A DNA stretch of 64,000 nt from Burkholderia oklahomensis C6786 (GTDB lineage: Bacteria > Pseudomonadota > Gammaproteobacteria > Burkholderiales > Burkholderiaceae). Positions 1 to 9,560 of the stretch are shown piece by piece. Location of the stretch: positions 868,001-932,000 of the forward strand of contig NZ_CP009555.1 of assembly GCF_000959365.1 (NCBI RefSeq). Reading direction: 5' to 3'. The notes under the pieces are model-generated. The model searched no databases. It saw only the letters and a program-made list of their open reading frames with translations, and was not told where the DNA came from. Positions within the stretch are counted from its first letter, which is position 1; each line of letters starts with the position of its first letter. Both the position numbers and the translations under genes were made by a program.

Positions 1-37
1 CCCGCGCGATCGCCTTGACTTTCGCCCACCCGAATAC

Positions 38-68
38 GATCATTCGCTCACATCAAGAGCAAATGATC
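38..68 (+). promoter_or_regulatory. Putative SorC-family operator, left copy
   Basis: This is an inverted repeat with 12-nt arms (GATCATTCGCTC and GAGCAAATGATC) around a 7-nt spacer; 11 of 12 arm positions pair. It ends 45 nt before the dalD start. A copy identical at 27 of 31 positions, read in the direction of its own operon, heads the opposing operon at 14257-14287. The only local regulator is the SorC-family protein at 3165-4118, so I infer that it binds here. No binding data are available. Confidence 0.75.
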
Positions 69-113
69 TATACGAGATTCGGCAGGCGCCAGCCGGCCGT
101 CAGGAGACACGGG

Positions 114-1505
114 ATGAGCAGTCCATCCAGCGCCGCGCCGGCGATCTTGCACATCGGCGTCGGCTCGTTCCACCGCGCGCATCAGGCGTGGTACCTGCAT
201 CGCGTCAACGAAGCGTCGCCCGCCGGCGAGCGCTGGTCGCTCGTCGTCGGCGACATTCGCGACGACCTGCGCGCGACGCGCGACGCGCTCGCCGCGCAGC
301 ACGGCGTCTATACGCTCGAAACGGTCACGCCGCAGGGCGAGCGCGCATACGAGACGATCCGCTCGATCTCGCGCGTGCTGCCCTGGTCGATCGATCTCGC
401 GGCGCTCGTCGACGCGGGCGCCGATCCGGCGTGCAGGATCGTGTCGTTCACGGTGACGGAAGGCGGCTACTACCTCGACGAACACGACCGGCTCGACGCG
501 TCGAATCCCGATCTCGCGGCCGATCTGCAAGGCGCGCGCGTCACGATCTACGGCGCGCTCGCGGCGCTGCTCGCCGAGCGCGCCGCGCGCGGCGCGGGCC
601 CCGTCACGCTGCTGAGCTGCGACAACCTGCGCAGCAACGGCGCGCGCTTTCGCGCCGGCATGCGCGAATTCCTGTCGCGGCGCGGGCTCGTCGATCTGCT
701 CGCGTGGTTCGACGCGAACGTCGCGTGCCCGAGCTCGATGGTCGACCGCATCACGCCGCGCCCGACGCCCGACGTGCGCGAGCGCGTGCTCGCGGCGACG
801 GGCGTCGACGACGCGTGCCCGGTCATGGGCGAAGCGTTCATCCAGTGGGTGATCGAAGACCGCTTCGCGGCCGGCCGCCCGGCATGGGAGAAGGCGGGCG
901 CGGAACTCGTCGGCGACGTCCATCCGTACGAGGAAGCGAAGATCCGGATCCTGAACGCGACGCACAGCTGCATCGCATGGGCGGGCACGCTCGCGGGCTA
1001 CGCGTACATCCACGAAGGCATGCACGACGCCGACATCCGCGGCTTCGCGCACGCATACGTGACCGACGACGTGATCCCGTGCCTCACGCCGAGCCCGCTC
1101 GATCTCGCGCGCTACCGCGACGTCGTGCTCGACCGCTTCGGCAATCCGCACATCCGTGACACGAACCAGCGCGTCGCGGCCGACGGCTTCTCGAAAATTC
1201 CCGGCTTCATCGCGCCGACGCTCGCCGAATCGATCGCGCGTGGCGTCGAGCCGGCGTCGACCGCGGTGCTGCCCGCCCTCTTCCTGCGCTTCCTGCAGCG
1301 CTGGGCGAAAGGCGCGCTGCCGTACGCGTACCAGGACGGCGTGATGGACGCCGACGTCGCGCGCGCGATCGCGGGCGCGGACGATCCCGTCGCCGCGCTC
1401 GCCGGGCAGCGCCTGCTGTGGGGATCGCTCGCCGGCACGGCCGCGCTCGACCACGCGCTGCGCGCGGGCCTCGCGCGCGTCGACGCGTGGCTCGCGCGCC
1501 GCTGA
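114..1505 (+). CDS. dalD: D-arabinitol 4-dehydrogenase (mannitol dehydrogenase family)
   Basis: This cytosolic enzyme probably oxidises D-arabinitol to D-xylulose with NAD+; members of the family also act on mannitol or sorbitol. The 463-residue protein has the usual family length. It opens with a Rossmann-type segment (HIGVGSFHRAHQ), carries the family signature CPSSMVDRITP, and has the catalytic block KIRILNATH, whose Lys is residue 276. The ATG at 114 is chosen because AGGAG lies 7 nt upstream and the family N terminus begins there; an in-frame extension to 15 looks non-coding and would overlap the operator. Xylulokinase follows 96 nt downstream, which fits arabinitol use through xylulose. 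Mannitol dehydrogenase is the main alternative. Confidence 0.88.
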   Translation: MSSPSSAAPAILHIGVGSFHRAHQAWYLHRVNEASPAGERWSLVVGDIRDDLRATRDALAAQHGVYTLETVTPQGERAYETIRSISRVLPWSIDLAALVDAGADPACRIVSFTVTEGGYYLDEHDRLDASNPDLAADLQGARVTIYGALAALLAERAARGAGPVTLLSCDNLRSNGARFRAGMREFLSRRGLVDLLAWFDANVACPSSMVDRITPRPTPDVRERVLAATGVDDACPVMGEAFIQWVIEDRFAAGRPAWEKAGAELVGDVHPYEEAKIRILNATHSCIAWAGTLAGYAYIHEGMHDADIRGFAHAYVTDDVIPCLTPSPLDLARYRDVVLDRFGNPHIRDTNQRVAADGFSKIPGFIAPTLAESIARGVEPASTAVLPALFLRFLQRWAKGALPYAYQDGVMDADVARAIAGADDPVAALAGQRLLWGSLAGTAALDHALRAGLARVDAWLARR

Positions 1506-1601
1506 ACGGCCGCGCGCGTCACTCGGGTCAAATCGCCATTGGCACGGCGGCGGGCGCGCGGCTAAAGTAGCGGCTCCCTGTCGACGCACCGTTTTCCGCC
1601 C

Positions 1602-3083
1602 ATGTATCTCGGCATCGATCTCGGCACCTCCGAAGTCAAGGTGCTGCTGCTTTCGCCCGACGGCATCGTCGTCGGCACGGCGGGCACGCCGTTTACCGTC
1701 GCGCGCGCGCATCCGCGCTGGGCCGAGCAGCATCCGCACGACTGGTGGGCGGGCACGCTCGCCGCGCTCGCCGCGTTGCGCGCGCGGCATCCTCGCGCAT
1801 TCGGCGAAGTGCGCGGAATCGGCCTGTCCGGCCAGATGCACGGCGCGGTGCTGCTCGATCGCGACGATCGCGTGCTGCGCCCCGCGATCCTGTGGAACGA
1901 CATGCGCAGCGCCGACGAATGCGCGGAACTCGAAGCCCGCGCGCCCGATCTGCATGCGATCGCCGGCAATCTCGCGATGCCGGGCTTCACCGCGCCGAAG
2001 CTCCTGTGGATCGCGCGGCACGAGCCGCACGTGTTCCGCGAGATCGCGTGCGTGCTGATGCCGAAGGATTATCTGCGCCTGAGACTCACGGGCGCGAAGG
2101 TGTCGGACCCGTCCGACGCGGCGGGCACGCTGTGGCTCGACGCCGCGAAGCGCGACTGGTCCGGCGCGCTCCTCGCCGCGGGCGGCATGACGCGCGCGCA
2201 GATGCCGAGGATCGTCGAAGGCAACGCGCCGTCCGGCACGCTGCGCGCGGACGTCGCGCGCGAGCTCGGCCTTGCCGAGGCGATCGTCGTCGCGGGCGGC
2301 GGCGGCGACAATGCGACGAGCGCGCTCGGCATCGGCGCGACGCAGCCGGGCGACGGCTTCGTGTCGCTCGGCACGTCGGGCGTGCTGAGCGTCGTCGGCG
2401 ACCGCTTCCGGCCGAATCCGGCGTCGGCCGTCCACGCGTTCTGCCACGCGATTCCCGACCGCTGGCAGCAGATGAGCGTCGTGCTGTCGGCGGCGAGCTG
2501 CCTGCGCTGGATCTGCAAGCTGACGTCGACCGACGAGCCGGCGCTCCTCGCCGAAGTCGCCGCGCTCGATCCCGCCGCCTGCGGGAACGCGCCGTACTTC
2601 CTGCCCTATCTGTCGGGCGAGCGCACGCCGCACAACGATCCGTACGCGCAAGGCGTGTTCTTCGGGATGACGCACGGCACCGACCGCGCCCTCCTCGGCT
2701 ACGCGGTGCTCGAAGGCGTGACGCTCGCGCTCGCCGACGGCTTCGACGCGCTGATCGCAGGGGGCACGCAAACCGATGCGCTGTCGCTGATCGGCGGCGG
2801 CGCGAGGAGCGCGTACTGGGCGCAACTGATCGCCGACGCGCTCGGCGTGCGCACGCGCCGGCACGGCGGCGGCGAGACGGGCGCGGCGCTCGGCGCGGCT
2901 CGGCTCGGCTGGCTCGCGGTCGGCGGCGATCCGCGCGACGTGCTGACGAAGCCGCCGCTGCGCGACGAGTTCGCGCCGAACGCGGCTCGCCACGCGGCGC
3001 TGCGCGAGCGGCTCGACACGTTCCGCGCGCTGTACCGTCACGTGCGGCCGCTGTTCGAGCCGTCGCGCCGGCGGCTCGCGTGA
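1602..3083 (+). CDS. xylB: Xylulokinase (FGGY family)
   Basis: It phosphorylates D-xylulose with ATP to xylulose 5-phosphate, which enters the pentose phosphate pathway. The 493-residue protein shows the FGGY layout: the N-terminal nucleotide loop DLGTSEVKVLL, the substrate segment GLSGQMHG, and a C-terminal phosphate-binding region with SLGTSG and IGGGARS. It directly follows dalD, whose product D-xylulose is its substrate; in Pseudomonas mannitol/arabinitol operons the equivalent kinase has the same place. A second xylulokinase-like gene lies at 21526-22950. Substrate choice within FGGY kinases cannot be proved from sequence alone. Confidence 0.9.
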   Translation: MYLGIDLGTSEVKVLLLSPDGIVVGTAGTPFTVARAHPRWAEQHPHDWWAGTLAALAALRARHPRAFGEVRGIGLSGQMHGAVLLDRDDRVLRPAILWNDMRSADECAELEARAPDLHAIAGNLAMPGFTAPKLLWIARHEPHVFREIACVLMPKDYLRLRLTGAKVSDPSDAAGTLWLDAAKRDWSGALLAAGGMTRAQMPRIVEGNAPSGTLRADVARELGLAEAIVVAGGGGDNATSALGIGATQPGDGFVSLGTSGVLSVVGDRFRPNPASAVHAFCHAIPDRWQQMSVVLSAASCLRWICKLTSTDEPALLAEVAALDPAACGNAPYFLPYLSGERTPHNDPYAQGVFFGMTHGTDRALLGYAVLEGVTLALADGFDALIAGGTQTDALSLIGGGARSAYWAQLIADALGVRTRRHGGGETGAALGAARLGWLAVGGDPRDVLTKPPLRDEFAPNAARHAALRERLDTFRALYRHVRPLFEPSRRRLA

Positions 3084-3164
3084 GCGCGAGTGCGAGTGCG
3101 AGTGCGCTACAGTGCGAACTTTTCCCGGCGCTCGACGGCCCGCCTGACCTGAGATCCCCCTATC

Positions 3165-4118
3165 GTGTCCAAATCCTCCGAAAAACTCGATCTCGCGACG
3201 CGCGCCGCATGGCTCTACTACGTCGCGGGCGACACCCAGAACGAAATCGCCGAGAAGCTGCAGGTGTCGCGCCCCGTCGCGCAGCGCCTCGTCGCGTTCG
3301 CGGTCGAGAAGAACCTGATTCGCGTGCGCGTCGACCATCGCGTCGCCGACTGCCTCGATCTCGCCGCGCAGCTGTCGAAGCGCTACGGCCTCGCGATGTG
3401 CGAAGTCGTGCCGATCGACGGCGACGCGCCCGACGCGATCGACCGCAAGCTCGCGGTCGCGGGCGCGCAGGTGATGGAGCGCTATCTGAACGAAGAAAAG
3501 CCGATGGTGGTCGCGGTCAGCAGCGGCCGGACGCTGAAGGCCGCGGTCGCGCAGATCGCGCAGCTCGAGCGGCCGCAGCACCGGCTCGTGTCGATGGTCG
3601 GCGCGATCGCGCAGGACGGCTCGTCGAACCCGTACGACGTCGCGCAGCACATCTCCGAGAAGACGGGCGGCAAGCACTTCCTGCTGCCCGCGCCGCTCTT
3701 CGCGGACAGCGACGCCGAGCGCGCGCAGTGGTGCAATCACCGGCTGTACCGGATCGTCGAGAAGCTGTCGGCGCAAGCGGACGTCGCGTTCGTCGGCGTC
3801 GGCAACATCGGCGCGCACTGCCCGCTGTTCGAGGACGGCTTCATCACCGCCGACGAGCTGAGCGAGATGGTCGAGCTCGGCGCGGTGGCCGAGATGCTCG
3901 GTCTGCCGATCGACGCGCAAGGGCGGCGAATCGCAGCGTCGACGAGCGCGCGCGTGACGAGCGTCGCGCTCGACGCGCCGCCGAAGCGGCCGACGATCGG
4001 CTTCGCGGGCGGGCCGCGCAAGCGCGTCGCGGTGCTCGCGGCGCTGCGCGGCGGGTGGCTGTCGGGGCTCGTGACCGACGAGACCTGCGCGCGGGCGGCG
4101 CTCGCGGAGCAAGCCTAG
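3165..4118 (+). CDS. SorC/DeoR-type sugar-responsive transcriptional regulator
   Basis: This 317-residue protein is probably the regulator of the polyol island. The N-terminal 60 residues form a helix-turn-helix (NEIAEKLQVSRPVAQRL) and the rest is the SorC sugar-binding domain, recognisable by VAVSSGRTLKAAV, by GGKHFLLPAPLFAD and by VGVGNIGAHCPLFEDGFI. SorC-family proteins usually bind phosphorylated sugars and act as activators or repressors. The start is a GTG at 3165, 81 nt after xylB. The paired operators at 38-68 and 14257-14287 are the likely targets. The effector is unknown; xylulose 5-phosphate, fructose 6-phosphate or tagatose 6-phosphate would make sense. Confidence 0.87.
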   Translation: MSKSSEKLDLATRAAWLYYVAGDTQNEIAEKLQVSRPVAQRLVAFAVEKNLIRVRVDHRVADCLDLAAQLSKRYGLAMCEVVPIDGDAPDAIDRKLAVAGAQVMERYLNEEKPMVVAVSSGRTLKAAVAQIAQLERPQHRLVSMVGAIAQDGSSNPYDVAQHISEKTGGKHFLLPAPLFADSDAERAQWCNHRLYRIVEKLSAQADVAFVGVGNIGAHCPLFEDGFITADELSEMVELGAVAEMLGLPIDAQGRRIAASTSARVTSVALDAPPKRPTIGFAGGPRKRVAVLAALRGGWLSGLVTDETCARAALAEQA

Positions 4119-4297
4119 CGACAGGCACGCCGCGTGCTGCGCCGCATCAGTCGCGTTTCGACAGACCAATGTCCGATTTCGTCGGGTAGTCCGTTTTATG
4201 GGAAGCGATGCTGACCGGCATCCCGTCGCTTCCGGCGGATCGGGCGGCGTCATTTCCGTCGCGCCGCTTCGCCGCGCGATCCCTTCGGAGAACCTCG

Positions 4298-5599
4298 ATG
4301 AAAACAGGACGTCGACACTTCGTTCGCTCGTTGGCGAGCGCCTCGGCCGCGATGGCCGCCGCCGCATGGTCCCCGGCGCGCGCCGCGTCCGACGCGGCCG
4401 CCACGCCCGCCGCCCCGCTGTCGCTGACGCCCGGCCGCTGGTCGCCGCACAACGTCGCGCGGCTGCGCGACGTGCTCGCCGGGCACGGCTCGTCGAGCGC
4501 GCGCTACCGCGCCGACCGCCGGCCCTACGCGGTGTTCGACTGGGACAACACGAGCATCATGAACGACTGCGAAGAGGCGCTGCTGATGTACCAGATCGAC
4601 GGGCTGCACTACCGGCTGACGCCTGGCCAGTTCTCCGCGATCCTGCGCCAGGGCGTGCCGGACGGCCCGTTCGACGCAAAGCTCGGCTACACGACGATCG
4701 ACGGCAAGCCGGTGCGGATGGAGGACATCGCGGCCGACGTCGATGCCGACTATCGCTGGCTGCATGCGAACTATCAGGGCCTCGGCGGCGACAAGCCGCT
4801 CGACGAGATCCATCGCAGCGAGCAGTTCAAGGATTTCCGCGCGAAGCTGTATTTCATGTACGACGCGATCTGCGACACGTATCCGGTCGAGATCGGCTAC
4901 AAGTGGATCATGTACTGGTACGCGGGCATGACGCGCGACGAGCTGCAGGCGATGGCGTATCAGAGCAACGTCGCGAATCTCGGCGACGCGCTGCGCAAGG
5001 TCGCGTACGAAAGCTCGCGCGCGCTGCCGGGCAAGGCTGGCGTCGTCGCCGCGACACACTTCCACGGCATCCGCATCCACGAGGAAATTCGCGCGATGAT
5101 GGACACGCTGCGCTCGAACGGGATCGACGTGTACGTGAGCACCGCATCGCTCGACGACGTCGTGCGCGTGTTCGCCGGCCATCCGGCGTTCGGCTACGGC
5201 GTGCCCGCGGAGAACGTGATCGGCATGCGGCTCGTGACGGCCGACGGCAAGTACGTGAACGAATACGCGCCGAACTGGCAGTTCAACTACGGGCCGGGCA
5301 AGACCGTCGGCATTCGCAACGAGCTGCAGTCGAAGAAGGGCTACGGGCCGCTCCTCGTGTTCGGCGACAGCGACGGCGACGCGTGGATGCTGCGCGACTT
5401 CGCCGATACCGCTGTCGGCGTGATCGTCAACCGGATGAAGAAAGGCGAGATCGGTCTCGACAGCCGGAAGGCGGCCGAGCAGATCGGCGCGAAGGACGCG
5501 CGTCTCGTGCTGCAGGGACGCAACGAGAACACCGGGCTGATGGTCGCCGACGAACGCTCGATCAAGTACGGCAAGAGCGAGCCCAAGCTGCTCGCATGA
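4298..5599 (+). CDS. Exported HAD-superfamily phosphatase
   Basis: This is a haloacid dehalogenase-type hydrolase of 433 residues, probably a periplasmic phosphatase of unknown substrate. Motif I is VFDWDNTS with the nucleophile Asp81 and acid Asp83; motif IV is GDSDGD at residues 356-361. The N terminus (GRRHFVRSL, then an Ala-rich stretch and ARAAS) looks like a twin-arginine signal peptide. The ATG at 4298 is preceded by CGGAG and begins the signal peptide; a longer reading from 4208 has no such support. It is last in the dalD-xylB-sorC operon, 179 nt after the regulator, so it may have its own promoter. Confidence 0.75.
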   Translation: MKTGRRHFVRSLASASAAMAAAAWSPARAASDAAATPAAPLSLTPGRWSPHNVARLRDVLAGHGSSSARYRADRRPYAVFDWDNTSIMNDCEEALLMYQIDGLHYRLTPGQFSAILRQGVPDGPFDAKLGYTTIDGKPVRMEDIAADVDADYRWLHANYQGLGGDKPLDEIHRSEQFKDFRAKLYFMYDAICDTYPVEIGYKWIMYWYAGMTRDELQAMAYQSNVANLGDALRKVAYESSRALPGKAGVVAATHFHGIRIHEEIRAMMDTLRSNGIDVYVSTASLDDVVRVFAGHPAFGYGVPAENVIGMRLVTADGKYVNEYAPNWQFNYGPGKTVGIRNELQSKKGYGPLLVFGDSDGDAWMLRDFADTAVGVIVNRMKKGEIGLDSRKAAEQIGAKDARLVLQGRNENTGLMVADERSIKYGKSEPKLLA

Positions 5600-5723
5600 G
5601 CAGGCCGGCGCACGCGTATCGCACCGGAATGCGCGCCGCGATATGCACCGCAATGCGCACCGCGACGCGCGCCGAATCGGGCGGCGGGCCAGGTGTGCGC
5701 GGCCGGCGCGCGCCGCCCTTGCA

Positions 5724-6911
5724 TCAAGCCGCCATCGCGTGCTTCGGCTTCCGCTTGAACGCGCGCCCTGCTTCGTCGAACAGATGGCAGTGCTCGGGCT
5801 GCGCGCCGACGCGCAGCATCTCGCCCGCGCGATACGTGTCGAGCGGCGGAATCCGCGCGATCAGCCCGTCCGGCGCGACCGGCGACTCCGCGTACAGATA
5901 AGCGGCGTCGCCGAGCGACTCGACCGCCATCGTCCGCGCGACGACGCCGTCGCCGCCCGCGACGCCGACGTGCAGATGCTCGGGCCGGATACCGACCGTC
6001 ACGCGCTCGCCCACGCGCATGTCGCCTACGCGCATGTCGCCTACGCGCACGTCGCCTACGCGCACGTCGCCTACGCGCACGTCGCCCGCGTGCAGCGCCG
6101 CCGCATCGACCGCGACGCGCTGCGTCTCGCCCGACTCGAAGCGCACGAGCACGCCGTCGGCCGACGCCGATTCAACGACGCCCGCGAGAAAGTTCATCTT
6201 CGGCGAGCCGATGAAGCCCGCGACGAACTGGTTCGCGGGCGCGTGATACAGCTCGTTCGGCGTGCCGACCTGCTGGACGCTGCCCGCCGACAGCACGACG
6301 ATCTTGTCGGCGAGCGTCATCGCCTCGACCTGATCGTGCGTCACATAGATCATCGTCGTCTTCAGCTCGTCGTGCAGCCGCGCGAACTCGAGCCGCATCT
6401 TCACGCGCAGCGCCGCGTCGAGGTTCGACAGTGGCTCGTCGAACAGAAACACCTTCGGCTTTCTCGTGATCGCGCGGCCGATCGCGACGCGCTGCCGCTG
6501 GCCGCCCGACAGCTGCTTCGGCTTGCGCTCGAGCAGATGATCGATGTGCAGGATCTTCGCCGCCTGCCTGACCGCGTCGTCGATCTCCTGCTTCTTCGCG
6601 CCCGCGAGCTTGAGGCCGAACGCCATGTTGTCGTAGAGCGTCATGTGCGGATAGAGCGCATACGACTGGAACACCATCGCGATGCCGCGCTTCGCGCTCG
6701 GCACGTCGTTGACCTTCGCGCCGTCGATCAGCAGATCGCCGCTCGAGATGTCCTCGAGCCCGGCGATCATCCGCATCAGCGTGGATTTGCCGCAGCCGCT
6801 CGGCCCGACGAACACGACGAACTCGCCGTCCGCGATGTCGAGATTGACGCTGCGCAGCACTTCGTTGTCGTCGTAGCGCTTCGCGATATTGCGCAGGAGC
6901 ACGCTTGCCAT
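5724..6911 (-). CDS. Polyol ABC transporter, ATP-binding protein (MalK/SmoK type)
   Basis: It hydrolyses ATP to power sugar-alcohol import from the cytoplasmic face of the inner membrane. The 395-residue protein has Walker [10 protein letters not shown] (36-44), the signature LSGGQRQR, Walker [12 protein letters not shown], the switch VTHD, and a C-terminal MalK-like TOBE domain ([10 protein letters not shown]). It is the last gene of the right-hand operon, 59 nt after the small HAD gene. Just before the final TOBE strand the coding sequence carries an in-frame 15-bp tandem repeat giving [10 protein letters not shown] units (residues about 274-299), which is not normal for the family. The nearest characterised systems are mannitol/sorbitol transporters (MtlK, SmoK). 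Confidence 0.92.
   Translation of the reverse strand: MASVLLRNIAKRYDDNEVLRSVNLDIADGEFVVFVGPSGCGKSTLMRMIAGLEDISSGDLLIDGAKVNDVPSAKRGIAMVFQSYALYPHMTLYDNMAFGLKLAGAKKQEIDDAVRQAAKILHIDHLLERKPKQLSGGQRQRVAIGRAITRKPKVFLFDEPLSNLDAALRVKMRLEFARLHDELKTTMIYVTHDQVEAMTLADKIVVLSAGSVQQVGTPNELYHAPANQFVAGFIGSPKMNFLAGVVESASADGVLVRFESGETQRVAVDAAALHAGDVRVGDVRVGDVRVGDMRVGDMRVGERVTVGIRPEHLHVGVAGGDGVVARTMAVESLGDAAYLYAESPVAPDGLIARIPPLDTYRAGEMLRVGAQPEHCHLFDEAGRAFKRKPKHAMAA
6016..6090 (-). repeat. In-frame 15-bp tandem repeat inside the transporter ATPase gene
   Basis: There are four copies of a 15-bp unit (CGC, A-T or A-C, then GTCGCCTACG) followed by a fifth, degenerate copy. The copies differ at only one position. 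Because the unit is a multiple of three, copy-number change would keep the gene in frame and only alter the number of five-residue VGD(V/M)R units. Confidence 0.9.
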
Positions 6912-6970
6912 GATTTGTCTCCGTTCAGTTATGCGGCCGCGCGGCGATCGAACGCGCGCGGCATGATCGT

Positions 6971-7681
6971 TCAGTACGGCTGCACCGCGCCCGTCGCGAC
7001 CCATTGCGCGACGAGCCCGGGCAGCTCGCGCATGTCGTCGAACACGCGCCGCGCGCCGATCCCGCGCAGCGCATCGACCTGCGACGGCGACGTGTGCCCG
7101 CCGCCGATGAAGCCGAGCACCGTCATGCCCGCCGCCGCCGCGGCCGTCACGCCCGTCGCGCTGTCCTCGACGACGAGGCACCGCGACGGCGCGACGCCGA
7201 GCGTGTGCGCGGCGGCGAGATAGACGTCGGGCGCGGGCTTCGGCCGCGCGACGCCGTCCGCGCAGAAGAGCCGCTCGCCGAAGAAGCGCTTCAGGCCCGT
7301 CCGGCGCAGCGCGGCGTCGACGTAATGCCGCCGGCTGTTGCTCGCGCACGCGATCGTCAGATCGACCTGCGCGAGCGCGGCGTCGATGCCGTCGACGATC
7401 GGCGCCTCGACGGCCGCCGCCTCGACGCTGCGCCGAATCGCTTCGATGTCCGAATCGGCGAGCGCACGGCCTGCGCGCGCGCTCGCGCCGCCGAGCACGC
7501 GCTCGGTCCGCAGGCCGAGGAGCGGCATCACGATCGGACGCACCGCGACGCCCGGCCAGCGCGCCTCGAGCTCGCGCACGAGCACGTCGGCCGCGATCGT
7601 CTCGCTGTCGATCAGTACGCCGTCGCAATCGCAGACGAGCACGCGCGCGTCGTTCGCCTGCGCCGTCGCGTCTGCCTTCAT
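6971..7681 (-). CDS. HAD-superfamily hydrolase (phosphoglycolate/beta-phosphoglucomutase type)
   Basis: This cytosolic phosphatase or phosphosugar mutase has 236 residues, typical of subfamily IA. Motif I is [12 protein letters not shown] with Asp18 and Asp20; motif II is CASNS; the motif III Lys lies in [13 protein letters not shown]; motif IV is VVEDSATG. Its ATG overlaps the stop of the upstream permease by 4 nt (ATGA), so the two are translationally coupled. Similar genes occur in other mannitol/sorbitol operons, where they may remove dead-end sugar phosphates. The substrate is not known; a sugar-alcohol or ketose phosphate is a reasonable guess from context. Confidence 0.82.
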   Translation of the reverse strand: MKADATAQANDARVLVCDCDGVLIDSETIAADVLVRELEARWPGVAVRPIVMPLLGLRTERVLGGASARAGRALADSDIEAIRRSVEAAAVEAPIVDGIDAALAQVDLTIACASNSRRHYVDAALRRTGLKRFFGERLFCADGVARPKPAPDVYLAAAHTLGVAPSRCLVVEDSATGVTAAAAAGMTVLGFIGGGHTSPSQVDALRGIGARRVFDDMRELPGLVAQWVATGAVQPY

Positions 7682-8556
7682 TTGACCGCCCCGAACGTGA
7701 GGCCGCGCACGAGCTGCTTCTGCGACAGCCAGCCGACGACGAGGATCGGCGCGACCGCGAGCAGCGACGCCGCCGACAGCTTCGCCCAGAAGAGCCCTTC
7801 GGGGCTCGAGTACGACGCGATGAACACGGTCAGCGGCGCGGCGTTCGAGCTCGACAGGTTGATGCTCCAGAATGCCTCGTTCCACGACAGGATCACGAGC
7901 AGGAGCGCGGTCGACGCGAGCCCGGGCAGCGCCATCGGCATCAGCAGATAGACGATCTCCTGCCACGTCGACGCGCCGTCGATGCGTCCGGCTTCGAGGA
8001 TGTCCCTCGGAATCTCGTTGAAGTACGTGAACGTCATCCACACGGCGATCGGCAGATTGATCAGCGTGTAGACGATCACGAGCCCCGAGACGGTGTCGAG
8101 GAGCCCCGCGTTCTTCCACATCAGATAGATCGGCACGAGCACGCCGACGGACGGCATCATCTTCGTCGACAGCATCCACAGCAGCACTTTCTGCGTGCGC
8201 TTGCCGGGAAAGAACGCCATCGCGTACGCGGCGGGCACGGCGAGCAGCAGGCAGATCACCGTGACGCCCGCCGAGATCAGCACCGAGTTCCACGCGAACG
8301 CGAAGTAGTTGCTGCGCGCGAACACCTCGCGGAAGCTGTCGAGCGTCGGCACGAACACGAGCGTCGACGAATACGCCTGCTGCTCGGTCTTGAACGCGGT
8401 GATCGCCATCCAGAAGATCGGAAAGAACAGCACGAGCGCGACGAGCCATGCAAGCACGCCGGGCAGCGCGCGCTTCACGGCGCCGAACGCGGCGGGCGGC
8501 CCGCCGCCCGCGCCGTGAGAAGTTCCGTGCGAAGTCGATACGGTCAGATCGCTCAT
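7678..8556 (-). CDS. Polyol ABC transporter permease (MtlG/SmoG type)
   Basis: This is the second inner-membrane subunit of the sugar-alcohol importer. The 292-residue protein has about six hydrophobic segments, the first near residues 33-52, and the MalG-like coupling loop to the ATPase ([20 protein letters not shown]). The ATG at 8556 overlaps the upstream permease stop by 4 nt, and its own stop overlaps the HAD gene in the same way, so three genes form a coupled chain. The first 28 residues are Ser/Gly/His-rich and probably cytoplasmic and disordered. Confidence 0.92.
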   Translation of the reverse strand: MSDLTVSTSHGTSHGAGGGPPAAFGAVKRALPGVLAWLVALVLFFPIFWMAITAFKTEQQAYSSTLVFVPTLDSFREVFARSNYFAFAWNSVLISAGVTVICLLLAVPAAYAMAFFPGKRTQKVLLWMLSTKMMPSVGVLVPIYLMWKNAGLLDTVSGLVIVYTLINLPIAVWMTFTYFNEIPRDILEAGRIDGASTWQEIVYLLMPMALPGLASTALLLVILSWNEAFWSINLSSSNAAPLTVFIASYSSPEGLFWAKLSAASLLAVAPILVVGWLSQKQLVRGLTFGAVK

Positions 8557-9497
8557 GCTTCGTACTCCCCTTTCAGATTCCGCGCGAGCATTCTCACGAG
8601 GAAGAACGACACGACGTTCGCGAGCACGACGGCGAGAATCCCGCCCGCCGATGCAAGCCCCACGTCGAACTGCTGCAGGCCGAGCGCGTAGATCAGGTAC
8701 GACAGGTTCGTCGTCGCGTCGCCCGGGCCGCCGCCCGTCGTCGTATAGATTTCCGCGAAGATCGACAGCAGGAAGATCGTCTCCATCATCACGACGACCG
8801 CGATCGCGCGCTTCAGGTGCGGCAGCGTGATGTAGAAGAACATCGCGAACGGGCCCGCGCCGTCGATCCGCGCGGCCTCCTTCTGCTCCTGGTCGAGCGA
8901 CTGGATCGCGGTGAAGAGAATCAGGAATGCGAACGGCAGCCATTGCCACGCGACGATCATCACGATCGACGCGAGCGGATATTGCGCGAACCAGTCGATC
9001 GGCTGCATCCCGAGCGCAAGCATCGCCCGCGCGACGAGCCCGTACACCGGATGCAGGATCATGTTCTTCCAGATGAGCGCCGACACCGTCGGCATCACGA
9101 AGAACGGCGCGATCGCGAACAGGCGCGCGATGCCCTGCCCGTAGAACTTGCGGTCGAACAGCACGGCCATCAGCACGCCGCCGATCACCGTGATCGCGAG
9201 CACCGAGCCGATCAGCGCGAGCGTGTGCCAGATCGCCGGCAAAAACGACGGATCGGTCGCGAGGAAGCGGTAGTTGTCGAGGCCGGCGAAGCCTTTGACA
9301 TCGGGATTCAGCAGGTTGTAGCGCGAAAGCGAGAACCAGATCGTCATCGCGAGCGGGATCGCCATCCACAGGAACAGCACGGCGACGGACGGCGTCGCGA
9401 GCCAGCGCGCCGGCTTGCCGCGCGCACGCTCGCCGGCGGCGGGCCCCGCGTCGCCGAGCGACGCCGAGTGAGCGAGAGGAAGACGTAAGTGACGCAT
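8553..9497 (-). CDS. Polyol ABC transporter permease (MtlF/SmoF type)
   Basis: This is the first inner-membrane permease of the importer, with 314 residues, a short cytoplasmic N terminus, and about six transmembrane segments. The EAA coupling loop reads EAARIDGAGPFAMFFYITLP. It is MalF-like but short, with the compact form used by mannitol/sorbitol systems rather than the large maltose type. It lies 100 nt after the binding-protein gene, behind a strong hairpin, and is translationally coupled to the next permease. Confidence 0.92.
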   Translation of the reverse strand: MRHLRLPLAHSASLGDAGPAAGERARGKPARWLATPSVAVLFLWMAIPLAMTIWFSLSRYNLLNPDVKGFAGLDNYRFLATDPSFLPAIWHTLALIGSVLAITVIGGVLMAVLFDRKFYGQGIARLFAIAPFFVMPTVSALIWKNMILHPVYGLVARAMLALGMQPIDWFAQYPLASIVMIVAWQWLPFAFLILFTAIQSLDQEQKEAARIDGAGPFAMFFYITLPHLKRAIAVVVMMETIFLLSIFAEIYTTTGGGPGDATTNLSYLIYALGLQQFDVGLASAGGILAVVLANVVSFFLVRMLARNLKGEYEA

Positions 9498-9560
9498 GAT
9501 CGGGACCGCCTCTTTCGATGCGCGGGCGCGCGTGCCGCTTGCGCCCGCGTGACTGCGATG

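Noticed and set aside
3084..3118. Short GCGAGT repeat before the SorC-type gene
   Set aside because: Only about three 6-bp units; too short to stand apart from the local base composition.
48..4367. A minus-strand open frame of more than 1400 codons across dalD, xylB and the regulator
   Set aside because: It is extremely Arg/Ala-rich, shares no family pattern and lies opposite four well-supported genes; it is a by-product of high GC.
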